Translations under genes and position numbers: made by a program
Assembly (NCBI GenBank): GCA_035048495.1
Contig: CM068543.1
Span: 35,961,096-36,025,095, forward strand
DNA length: 64,000 bases
Direction of reading: 5' to 3'
Origin: Euptelea pleiosperma
Taxonomy: Eukaryota; Streptophyta; Magnoliopsida; Ranunculales; Eupteleaceae
Part shown: positions 10,201 through 22,200 of the stretch, one piece after another
Position numbering within the stretch: the stretch's first letter is position 1
Layout: every line of letters begins with the position of its first letter
The notes under the pieces: generated by a model
What the model was told of the DNA's origin: nothing
The model's database searches: none
Seen by the model: only the letters and a program-made list of their open reading frames with translations

Positions 10201-13200
10201 ACGAAGTAACAAAGGACTTGTAAGATGGAGACAAAGACTCATACGAAACATAGTTTTGCTTAAAGGGGGTGTTGAGTACAACTTCTCGTACCCTTTCTAA
10301 GAGCAATAGGAAGATCAGCAGTAGTAGGCGGCAAAGGCAAAATAGGCTTAGAGGGTAAAGGATTACCTGGGTCCAAGGATGGTACAACTAGTACCACCGG
10401 ACATGGATCAGTTGTTGCTTTCTCTCTTCTGCGATAGACTTTAAGTTACCCTTGAGTACCACCAGAACCGCCATCAAATCCCATAGTAGGTCGGTCAAGC
10501 TCAACCAGAAGAGTGGGAGGTAGCGGAGTACCAGGGAGAGGTACAGGAAGAAGAAGAAATCCTCTCTTCATCACTTCTATTCTCCCCCTGAAAAGAGGCA
10601 GGGGAAAAATAGGGAGTAGAATCATGAAAAGTGGCATCTATAGGGGTAAACTGCTTCTCAGAAGGGGGGTGGAAACACATACCCTTTGTGGGAAGGGGAA
10701 TACCCAAGAGAGAGGCACTTGAGAGCCTTGAGATCCAACTTAGTATGATTGCGACCCAAAATGTGAACATAACAAATACAACTGAACACACGAGGTGCAA
10801 CAAATAGGGAGTAATCAGGGTTAATGATCTGATAAGGAGTTTTAAAGTGCAAGATGCGTGAAGGCATGCGATTTAATAAGAATGTAGCAGTAAGAACAAT
10901 ATCAAACGAAAATTATTTAGGCATATTGCTACCAAGAAGGAGAGACCGAGCTACCTCTAAGAGATGGCAATTCTTTCTTTCAGCGGCACCATTTTATTGA
11001 GGGTTGTAGTTACATGAATTGTGATGAAGAATCCCATGTTCAGATAGGTAGTGTTGATGATCACCATACATATACTCAACCCCCTGATTAGTGCAGAGAA
11101 CTTTTATCTGAGCACCAAATTGTCTAAACCATTTTATGAAAATTTTGAAAGATGGAATACATCTCATCTTTGGTTTTCATGAGATAGATCCAGGTACACC
11201 TGGTGTGATCATCAACAAAGCTAACAAAATATCGAACGCCAAGAGAAGAAGTAACAGGACTAGGGCCCCAAACATCAGAATGTACAATATCAAACGAAAA
11301 TGAACTACATTTACCTTGTGAAGGATAAGATGAACGACAATGTTTAGCAAGCTCACAAGTCTCACAATGCAACTCCGACATATATGTAGAAGTAAACAAA
11401 GCATGAAATAAAAGTTTCAAATACTTAAAAGAGACATGTCCAAAACGGGCATGCCAATACAAAACAAACTCTAAACTGAGTCGACTATTACTACTACAAG
11501 ATTGCAGCACTGTGGGATCAATGGGTCATCCATCAAGGAGGTAGAGGCCATTCGCCTCATGTTCAGTACCAATCTTCCTCATATCCAAGTCCTGAAAGAC
11601 ACATGAAGAAGGGAAGAATGTAACACTACAATTCAAGCGTTTGGTAAGGGCACTGATAGATAATATACTTGAAGTGAACTTCGAAACATGTAAAATAGAG
11701 GATAAGGAAAGTTGGGAAGAGGGATTAACAATCACTTTTCCAGCCACAGGGGATAGAACACCATCAACACCTTTAACTTTATTTCTACCCGAGCAAAGAG
11801 AATACGAAAAAAACAAGACATACCCATCATGTGGTTGGAGGCACCTGAATCAATGACCTAGGTGGGACTGGACGATGAAGTAGACAGATGATGGGCAGTG
11901 TGAATGGTACATGACTAGGCAAATGAAGATGTGGAAGTGCCAGAAGGACCTTCGAGCTGAGCAAGGAATCGGCGTAGGTTTCTTGGCCAACTGAACTGGC
12001 ATAGTGGAGAGAGATGAACCCTGAGAAGTCATAGGCAGAAACAACCATATAGGTGTGTTGGGAGATGCACTAACAGGAGTCTCTGTGGTGACACTATGAG
12101 CTGCAGGAGCCACTGAATGGATAAGATGAGGTGGACGTCCATGCATTTCCCAATACTTAACCTTCACGTGCCCAAGACGACCACAATAAGCACACTTGGG
12201 CCTCTCTCGATCAAAGAACTTCCCAGGCTCCTAGCAGAGGGGATGCAGAGGATGGCGATGAAGGCGTGAAAGTCTGATTCTTCTGAAAGCGCTGTGGCAC
12301 GGAAGAAGAGACAAGGGCAGAGCGATCTGAGACTTGGGCTGGTGCCATGGCACTGCGTCGGCTCTCCTCACTCTGGACATCCGAATACACATGACCGAGT
12401 GAGGGAAAAGAGTCACGATGGAGGATTTGAATCCTAGGGAAAAGAGTTCAACCTTGCTAGGAACTCTAAAATCTGAGTCTCCTCTACTAGCTTCTGGTGC
12501 TGATGCCCATCTTCCGTGCACACAGGATGAAAGGAATGGTAGTGATCCAGCTCTTCTCACATACTGCAAAGAGTAGCAAAATAGTCGGATAGGAGCTGGT
12601 CCCCTTGCTAGAGGTGAGAAATACTCTGTCGAAGCTGGAAAGCCCTAGCCAAATTTTGTTGTTGACAATACGTTTGATATGTTGTGTCCCAGATCTCCTT
12701 GGCTTTATGCAGTAATAAGAAACTCCGACTAATGTGGGGCTGCATAGAGGAGCCAAGACATAACTGTGAGGCTCTCAGTCTTCCACTTCTCAAATGAGGG
12801 GTTATCAACTGTTGCGGGCTCAACCTCTGTAGTCAAGGCGTGCGCCTCAGGCACAAGGCACACCTAAAGCGCCTTAGAAGGGTCAAGGTGAGGCACGTTT
12901 GGTAAGGCGCGCGCCTTATGCTCTAAGCGCGCGGGCCTCAGACCAGGCTCCAGGCGCGCGCCTCACTAAAATATATGTTTTTTTGTAAAAATGTTATACT
13001 TTGGCCTATTATATTAAGCATCGGTATGATATGAGATATACAATTAAACCTATCTCATTGGAATGCATTGATGAAAGCAATGAATGGCTACTTGGGGAGA
13101 TGGAAACAGAGGGTGGAGAAGTAGAAGATGAACTGGTGTTTGAGGATGATAGTTTGACATGGAGTGTTGTTGCGAGAGTTGTTGGAGGTGGTGAATCAAC

Positions 13201-16200
13201 ATCAAATATTAGATCACAATCAAGGTCAAGAGTAAGGGCAAGGCCTTCAATAAGGGAGCCGGAAGAGAAAGAAGCCAATTCGAAGGAGATAGAAGAAGAA
13301 GAATATATTGAGGAGGCTAACACATCTGATGATGATGGGGATGAATCTAATGATTATATTTTAAATGATGATGATGTTAAGTAGAATTAATTGTGGGCTA
13401 TTTGAGATTTTGAACATTTGCTATCTTTTATGTTTTATGGCATAATGATTACTTGTTTTGTATTTAGATAATGACAATATTAACTAGAATTGCTTTTGGG
13501 TTGCTTGAGATTTTTAACATTTGCTATTTTTTATGTTTTATGGCCTAATGATTACCTATTTTGTTATTTTATGATGTTATTTTTCTTAATTTTTTTAATA
13601 TTTCTTATATTTATTATAATTTTTAATATTGCACCTCACTTAAGTCACGTGCGTGCCTCACCTTGCGCTTCAGGCGCCGGAGGTCCTAGCGCCTTAAGTG
13701 TGCCTTGCGCCTTTAACTACCTTGGGCTCAACCACTCGTTCAATAATGTAGCCCAACTAACCTCAACCACCAATAAACATCCGAGCTGCCTGAGACCATT
13801 CAAGATAGTTTTTCCCATCTGGTCTGACTACGGTGATTTGTAATCTGGGGTTTTTGAAGCCAACTTGAGCCATTACAGATCCTCTGTCACTACTATAGGT
13901 CGCTTACGAGCTCATAGTGGATCCTCCGGTACCACCCTCAGTCGACATGGACATCTACTAACAATAAAAAACCAATGAAGGGAGGCCGTGTACACACAAC
14001 ATGCTCGATAACAACCACTTCTGAGGTTTACAACCCAAAAAGAGTCCCGAAAAAGTCAAAAAGTGCATCAGTGGTACCCTGGAGGCAACTCCATAGCCCA
14101 AAGCATCCAAGCATAGTAAATCAAATCCCAAGAGGTCATACACACCCACAATACCCTGGAACTTGATTAGCTAGGGTTTGTAACCTTGTACAAGCCCAGA
14201 AATGGGCAAAAAGGCTACCGACAGTAATATTGAGAGGGAGTTTTTGCTCTCAAATCGTGGATACTCCACGGATTGGTGTGAGACTTTAATCCGCTTGTTG
14301 GAAATAATGTAAGGGCCCAAACGATAGCAGCAAACACAGGCAAGAAGCTCCACACAGATCAAAAAATAAAAGGGACACAAAAAACACTATTCACCTTAAA
14401 TAGAGAAGATTACACATAAGTCCATCAAGAACACCTATGAAAATTCTGTAAAAATCACCAAAAATCTAGAGAGGTCTATCAGGAAGTAGAGACCTCAGAA
14501 CTTCAAAATCGGGGGTCCGTACGGCTGCTGACATTAGCCGTACGGCTTGGTGACGTCGGCAACTCTTCGACTGTCCTCCAGTCTCTCAACAAGGCTTTGA
14601 TACCAAGTTGAAGTTTAAGGGTTAAAGGTTTAGGTTTAGTTAGGGTTTGTATTTTAGGGTTTGGAATGGAGAGAAGGGAGATGAAAGAGAAGAGAGAAAT
14701 GGGAAAAGGAGAGCTGTGTCACACATGAATCTAAACTTCTTATTTATGTAAAAACTTTACATGGATAAAATGCCTTACAATATAAAGGGGTCCCCTATAA
14801 CCTATTTAATATCTACACGACCCTTTTAGGGTTTTTGACTGTGTCGACACGGCCAGAAATTTCAACGGACACTTACGGCTGTGTCATAAAGGTTTATTCA
14901 AGAAAGAAGAATAACCAGAAGAAGAAGAAAGAAGACTTACCTTCATCGCCAGATGACGCTGCCTCTGCCGTCGTCGCCACCTACGACGCTACCGCTGCCG
15001 TCGGTCATCGCTGACACCATCACAACCATGAGATGGGCATGGGGGTTGAGGTTTCCAAAAAAAAACCTTTTGTCGAGGTCGAAGACCTCCTCTCCCTTTC
15101 TCCAACAAACATTAAAAGGGCTTATCCCTTTATATTTCAATCGGGGTATGGGGTATATAAAAGGGGCGATTTGCTGTAAAAAAAAAACGGAAAAGAAAAA
15201 GGGGTGGGCTTGGGTCTATTTAGTATGGAAATACGCATTTTAAACTCTTTGCTTTAAAAAGCGCAAATTTTCCATATTTTTGAAATATACATCAGTATAA
15301 GACATTTCTCTAAGAATACAGAAAATATATATATTATTTGGCGAATTTGTAACTAGGGTTTTGACTTTTGATATGTGTCAACATGTGTGCCTGCTTAGTG
15401 GAGGCTGTCAGCTGGCTGTTAAACCTTGACAGCAACACGTTGAACAAAAGGGAGTAGAAAGATTTTCTCTACTTGTGCAAGTAGGGCTAGCATATCATTG
15501 TCTAACATTTATTTAGCTTTCAAATACGGACTGTCTTTAACTCAATTGGATGCCTCAGTATTGGCACAATCTTTTAGCGTTGTGAGGTTTTAATCTGCTT
15601 CCAGTATGTAATACTTCTAAAATCTGATCAAGTAATTCTTCAATAAAATGCAAAACAGTAGAGCTTTTCGTTTTTTGGTTGCGTGCGTATTGCCTCTTGT
15701 GGACAGGGTGTAGTATGACGAACCAAAGATCTTTGATGGGAAAGAAGTTTTTACATCTTCTAGTATGCATGTTCGTGACTATTATTATGTTTTATCTACT
15801 TCATCATTGGTGGAGTATTGAGTTGCATGACACATGTTTTACTCCTTGATAAATAATTGTATGATTACTGTTTCATTGGCGTATATATATTTGGTAAATG
15901 TTGGAATATCTGAGTTTGCTAGAGCATGTTGCATGTTATTACAAGTCCTATTATCATGATAAAACCATATAGAAGCAGAAAGAGGGGAAGAGGAGTTAAG
16001 TTTTGGACAAATAGTGCCTAATCTCATGTCTGTATACTTCTATTATGATGCCACCAGCCCATCTGCAACCAGTAAGATGGGCTTATCTTTCAGCTGTGAA
16101 CTACACCTCACCGAAGAAGTGGGTTGTTTACCCAACAGGCCCAAGGGACAAATGGGTCACTTGCAGATTAGGTCAATTAGTCCAGCCATATTGTGGGGCC

Positions 16201-19200
16201 CTTACTTTGAAATCCAGCAAGGGTTGGTGTAAGTAAGTTTTGCCGGCAAAGGTGAGGGCTTTTTCGGGGATTCAATAGAAGAAGTTGTTCGAACGGAGAA
16301 GCGGAAGCCACTCGGCGTTAGGTAAGATGTGGAAGCAGGGGTGTCTATGGGGTTGCTGCCCAGCCCATCTATATAAACCCATGTAATCCCCTTATTTTGA
16401 CAATTTGAAGTTTCTGAATATTGGTAACATATCTGCTTTCTGGGGTGTGATGTCCCAATAAGAGGAGTGATTCCTCTTCGATGGTATGACTCCAAATTCT
16501 GTACCTTCTCGAAGTGATAAGATCTCTCTCTCTCTGTCTAAACCCCACCAGCCTAAGCCTTTACCCTTTGTCCAAAACCATTTTTGGCCCAAATCCTTCA
16601 TTTAAAAACCTGCTGTTTCAGTCAGTTTAGCAGCACCACTTTTGGATTGGCTGTCCTCACCTTCAAACACAAAATTCTACTGTAATCCTAGCCCAGAACC
16701 CTATCCCTAAAACTACTGCTGGCCTACCCCCAAGTCTTAACCCTAGTTTCCATATCATAGCCAAGTTCACTCCTGGTTTGTTTTGGTGAAGTGATTATTT
16801 CTGCTGCTTGTAGTCGCTCGTGTCTTCGGACTCGACAAATAGATCCCCTCAAATGAAGTTTTTCTTGGATTTGATCAACCTTAGGGTTTTCGCTTGGAGT
16901 CACACACCTAGCTTAATAAATTTCAACATATTTCCACGAAATATCCAAAAAATTTCCATTTCCACAGGGACTGAGACGAAGCATTACTGGAAAATTTCCA
17001 TTTCCACAAAATATTTCTTTTAAGTTTGTGTTTAAGAATATATAAAATTGATTAATAATTATGAATAATGTATAGTACTAAGTAAGACATGTGATGGGGA
17101 ACATTACATAAAATTTTCAATAATTAGTATATATGAACCTCAACGGGTTAATTACATGTATAATTAGTTAATAAAAAATTATAAATTAGAAAAGAAAAAA
17201 GGTGACACAATTTGTATATAGATGTTATTTATGACCTCTTCAGGTTAGCAGCTGTTTTTTGCTTTTATTTACTTAAATTACACGACTATGAACATTAAAA
17301 TAGGTATGACTCTCAAAGCCTGAATCTTGGAGCTGTGACTATGTGAGTGTCTTTTCATGCTAATTTTATCATTTCTTAAAATTTTAGTGCATCTTTCCTA
17401 TGTTTCCATGATATTCATATTTTCATAGTTTTGAAAATTTTAGTATTCCCACACTGATTGAAATGTTTCCACAAAATATTTTATTTTCGAGCTAACCAAA
17501 ATATACACCTAAATCTAAATTTAAAAAACCTTGGTATCACCATGACTTCGTTTGACATTGAAAATATTTTCCACAAGTTCCTTTCGCAGCGAAACTATTC
17601 ACTGGAGGTACAGCATAGAATATTTTTCACCACTAGTTAAATTTCATTGTGGCTTTTTTGTAATTGAGATTAGATACTATGTCTAGTTAAAAGCATTCAA
17701 AAGTCATAGATTCTATGAGAAAGTGATGCGGGAGCATTCTACTATAATGGTCCGCGCTACACCGAGTCAGTGCCCGGTCAAGCAAGTGGACCTAATGAAG
17801 ATTTGCTTTATTTATTTTTAGTTTAATTAGGATCTTTCTAATTAAAGTTAGATTTTGTTTCCAATCAAGCTTTTATTATTGATTTCAGTAATTAGGAATT
17901 TCTTATTTTTAGTTTGATTTGAATTAGGAAAGTTAGGTTAGATGGTTTTATAAATAGGGTTGTAAGCTTTGATTTTAGGGATGACTTGATTAATGAATTT
18001 TCATATTGATTTTCTCTTTGAGGAACTCTCTTGTGGTGCGAAATCACTCTATCTTGGTGCGAAGCCGAAGGTCCTTTCTCAAATCATAGGGCGGTCGTCC
18101 CGTCCTGCGTCAGAAAGACTGTAGGTGGTATGAAGTTTCAATGAAAGTTAACTGATGTACAACAGGATGAGATGTTATATGGATTGTAGTCTCACATGGA
18201 TGTTTGAGGAGAAGAGTCTATAAGAATTGCCCCCAGCTTCTCCAACATATTTGAAAAGATTTGCATTAAAGGATCGATCAAATTCAATGTGCTAGGTAGA
18301 CGCTGTGAGATCCAACTGTTCGACCAAATCCCCTTTTAAGAAAGTATGATCTACATTGATTGATGGCGATGATTGTAAGACTGTTGATGAAAGTATTGCA
18401 ACAGACAATATGCTCGGAGGAATGCTAGAACATCCACCTGGAGTTGATCTTCGAGACTTGCCAATTTTATAAGAAAATTGAGTTCCATAAGTCAATTAGC
18501 TTGTGTCGACGAGTTGAGCTAGTATATTTTTAGGACCTGCAAAGAAATTGATGACATGGCAACACGGTTCAAAATCGTATTCCATTCAGCCATCTCTTTC
18601 CGGTTGTGTACTGAGACAATATATAGATGAATGTACTGTTTCATACCAAAAGCCTAATATAAAGTTTAAACCTTATTTTCATGGTTTATGTGTTTTTTCG
18701 TAACACATAAATGTTAAAAACAAATTTATAGCCTAATTAAGTAGTAAAAAATGCTTTAATCATATCGAGACTTATATTGTTTTTTTTTTTGAATTGTCTC
18801 GTTTCGTCTTGGTCGAGACATCTTGTTCTGTCAGCTTACCGAGACAATGAGACAGAACAATATTTTAAACCTTGCCTAGAGCAATCAAGAGGTGAATAGA
18901 TTATTTAAATCATGGGAAGTGTAATCTGGAGGCTTTTCTGGATTGGTGGCCTGGCAGTGAGCCAGAAGATGCAATTTGCAACCACTAAGTTTGATTTGCC
19001 CAGCTTTAATTTGGTGGTGTAAGCTACAAGAATTGAATGTTAGAGCAGAACACTAGAAGTTAGATACTGGGAAGAGATGGAAAGAACACAGAGAAAGTTT
19101 GATTCTTGCATTCCAACCATAGGCATCAGGTAACTTGGGAGCATGATAAAAGATTACATATTTGGATTGCTCTCTGCAACTCGGGAGCATGATACATAAA

Positions 19201-22200
19201 TGAGAACAAAGCCACATACAAAGTATGTGTCACGTGGCATTTTAAGGTGAGGTCGCACCAAACTTTGTATGAGTTCCATCCCCATACAAGCGTTGCTCAT
19301 ATATATAGTTGTTATAGTGGATAATGGCTGAATAGTTGCTAATTGGGCAAATCGTAGAAGCTGAAGGCACAAAGTGGATTTTAAGCCCATACGTTCAGCC
19401 ATATTTTGGGGCTCATGGTTTGAATATTAGCAAGTGGTACTGTCAATAAGTATCCATTTGAGTCCCTCGTAAGTTTCTAATTGAGTTTTTTTGTCTTGCA
19501 TTAGTTTCTAAATTGTAGTAGAGCTGGAACATAGAAAGTGTTTATGTTGTTAGCCAGGTAGTAGTGTTATGTCTTTTTTCTAGAGGTTCTAGGGGAGTTT
19601 CTATTTCTATTTAATTAGTTTTTAAGTAGAACTAGGAGTGTCTCTGGGGTTGCTTTCTAGTAAATGTAAAACCCATTTAATCCTATTTTCTTGAGAAGTT
19701 GAGGGGTTTTTCGAATACTGGGTAGCATTACTGTTTTGTGGGGTGTGATGTCTAGCGAGAGGAGTGATTCGTCTTCAATGATGACTCCAGCAAATTCTAT
19801 GCCTTGTTGAAATGGTAAGATCCCTCCACTTTTTGTTCATCAAATCCCAACCTGCCCCCCATACAACCATTCGAACCCTAGAAGCTCCATAATCCCTGTT
19901 GAAGCCCTCGATTACCCTAATAACCCTATAAAACTTTATACGCATTCAGTCACTCAAGAGACCTGGTTTTCCTCACCTTTTAACCTGTTATTACCTCGCC
20001 CAAAATCCTGTCTCTAAACCTAAAACTAGCTTATACCAAGTCCCTCACAGTAGCTTCTCTCTTAGAGGTAAAAGGAAAAAACCATTCCGTCTGGCATCAT
20101 ATTATTCACAAAAAAGTTGCATTCTGGTTAGGGTTTGCATTTTATTCTCCATCATTGGAGGATGATGATCTCTCTATAACATCAGGATCAGCCTTGTTCT
20201 CTTAAAGCATCCATGTTTTCTTTTATGAATGGCTCAATTGTTGATAGTTATAGGTTTCATCCTAAAAGAGAAAGCTTTATTGAACCGAGATAATGAAAAT
20301 GGTTGCTTTGGGGTCTCCTGGACATCAATTTTAATTAGAGCATCATCTCTATGTGCATCCTACCTAAAGTTGTACTCCATATACTCTGCTTGGTCAGACT
20401 TATTTTTTTAAAGCCTTTGGACTCCAAAGCATCCCTCCATAGTTTTAGTTTTGCATCTACCCCTTCTCTAGTCTCATCAAACCTATACAATGTCATTTGC
20501 AAATAACATAGATATGAGCATTTATTTTCATCTATAACAAGAGCAATAAAAAAAATTAGGACTTAAGGTCGTCCTTGATGTAAACCACTATGATTGGGAA
20601 GTCTAACCACCACTTGTTTGCAAACTAGTCATCATTCCTTTGTACATTTCCTTAATGATGTTCATGTAATCCATTTCTTCTTTCTTTCTCCATACCCACC
20701 AAATTAACTCTCAAGGAACTTTGGCGTATGCTTTCTCTAAATCAATAAAGACCATGCAAAGATTCTTTTTCTTCTCTCCAACAACCAACACAAATTTGAG
20801 AACAACTCCTTTTGAATTTACATTAGGTGGCATAATCTCCAACGTCAAATGTTTTTTTAAATTATGCTGATTTAGCTGTTGTGGATGAAACAGAGTATCA
20901 TAAGACAAACCTTCCACAGGATTTTCCAAACTTCATACTGATGGATCTGCCAAAAGTATGCCAGTGGCAGCAGGATGTGTGGTCAAGATTAGAGATGATA
21001 AAAGTAGTTTTCTCATGAGTTATTTTTTTAGGTTATGAAATCAAAATGAACAAATTTGAAGTGTACTAATAGAAATTAGAAGCCTCCCCGAATTCCAATT
21101 GAATATTCAAGTGGCTTTTAGTTCTTGACCTTTTTTATATATTTACCTCCTCTGCACAGCATTTCTAAACTATACTGTATGTTGATTTCTAGAACCATGT
21201 ACCTTGGAAATAGGAATTTCCCTGATACTTGTATGCACATTTTAACGTCCGTCAAGAATGCTTTATAAGAATTAAATGCTTTGAGTCAGTCCCTCAGGGA
21301 AATTTGTGCTTGAATAATACCTATTCATGCTTAAACACAAGGGGTTGGTGAGATGGCCAGGACCATGCCTCAGGAAGCGGAGGTTCTGAGTTCGATTCAC
21401 CCCCTTGGTGGCCACCCCCTGGGATTTATCCCAGTACACCAGGTACATGTGGAAGGGGTGACATACGTGCCCCGTGGGATTTAGTCGGGTGCTCTAAGAG
21501 GCCTGGATACCCACGGTATCCGAAAAAAAAAAAAATTACGCTTAAACACAATCATTTTTGTGGTAAATGAATGTTTAGTTATGCTTTAAAGTAAATGTCT
21601 ACATTAACTCATGTTTAGTTATGCTTTAAAGTAAATGTCTACATTAACTCAGTGTATTCCTTTCTATTTATTATTGCAGATCATTGTCTAGAGAGGACAT
21701 TCAAACTGTGGTTGAATGTGGATGCCCTAGTCTGTTTCGAAAAGCTGTTAATTCAGCGAAAAGATTGAGAGCATTTGTAAGACTTGATGAAGGAGATGTA
21801 AGTTCTTTTCCTTTCTCGTATAACCAAAAAAATAGTTGTCTGGTTTACTGGTGAAACCCAATATATAATGAGAGTATGGAAACGATAATTGGATATGCTT
21901 CCTTCAACCAGGTTGTTTCCCTGTTTTTGTTTCTTTGTGCTATGTTAGAACATATGGAAGAGTTAGAGGGCGTTACCACTTCGCTTCATAACTGTGACAT
22001 CTGAATGATTGAAACTCTGATGTGCAGGTATGCAGTGCCTGCAATTTACGAGGATCCTGTGATAGAGCCTATGTGATACTAAAGGAATCCGAAGCAGCTG
22101 CACGTACTGTGGATATTGTGCGTATGTTGTTGATCTATGCACTAGATCCACTTGTTCTTTCTGGAGGGGAGAAACCTCATGGCAGAGAGCATGTTGAAGC

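Larger units (their letters stand above)
9679..14605 (-). mobile_element. Ty1/copia retrotransposon, truncated in reverse transcriptase, with nested hAT
   Basis: On the minus strand, the primer site TGGTATCAAAG (14605-14595, initiator tRNA-Met type) precedes a gag start at 13873 ([20 protein letters not shown], then [12 protein letters not shown]). Gag is split by a hAT insertion and continues from 12815. A CCHC knuckle near 12200 has its last cysteine replaced by tyrosine ([14 protein letters not shown]). GAG-pre-integrase and integrase follow ([40 protein letters not shown]) at 11510-11124. The reverse transcriptase begins near 10045 ([32 protein letters not shown]) and breaks off after VKNLG at 9679. 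RNase H and the 3' LTR are absent. Many stops make it inactive. The part from 10882 rightward is repeated after the gap. Confidence 0.9.

Noticed and set aside
13009..13323. Ser-rich 104-residue open frame opposite the hAT transposase tail (and its copy at 44249-44563)
   Set aside because: It is the antisense shadow of the acidic tail; Glu/Asp codons read as Ser/Leu on the other strand.
14943..15140. A possible minus-strand exon ending in an aag|gtaagt-like donor
   Set aside because: It has no recognisable domain and no partner exon, and lies next to a copia primer site where untranslated LTR sequence is expected.
21341..21440. A tRNA gene, suggested by box A and box B sequences
   Set aside because: No cloverleaf can be completed, and the A tail and 12-base target duplication show a SINE.
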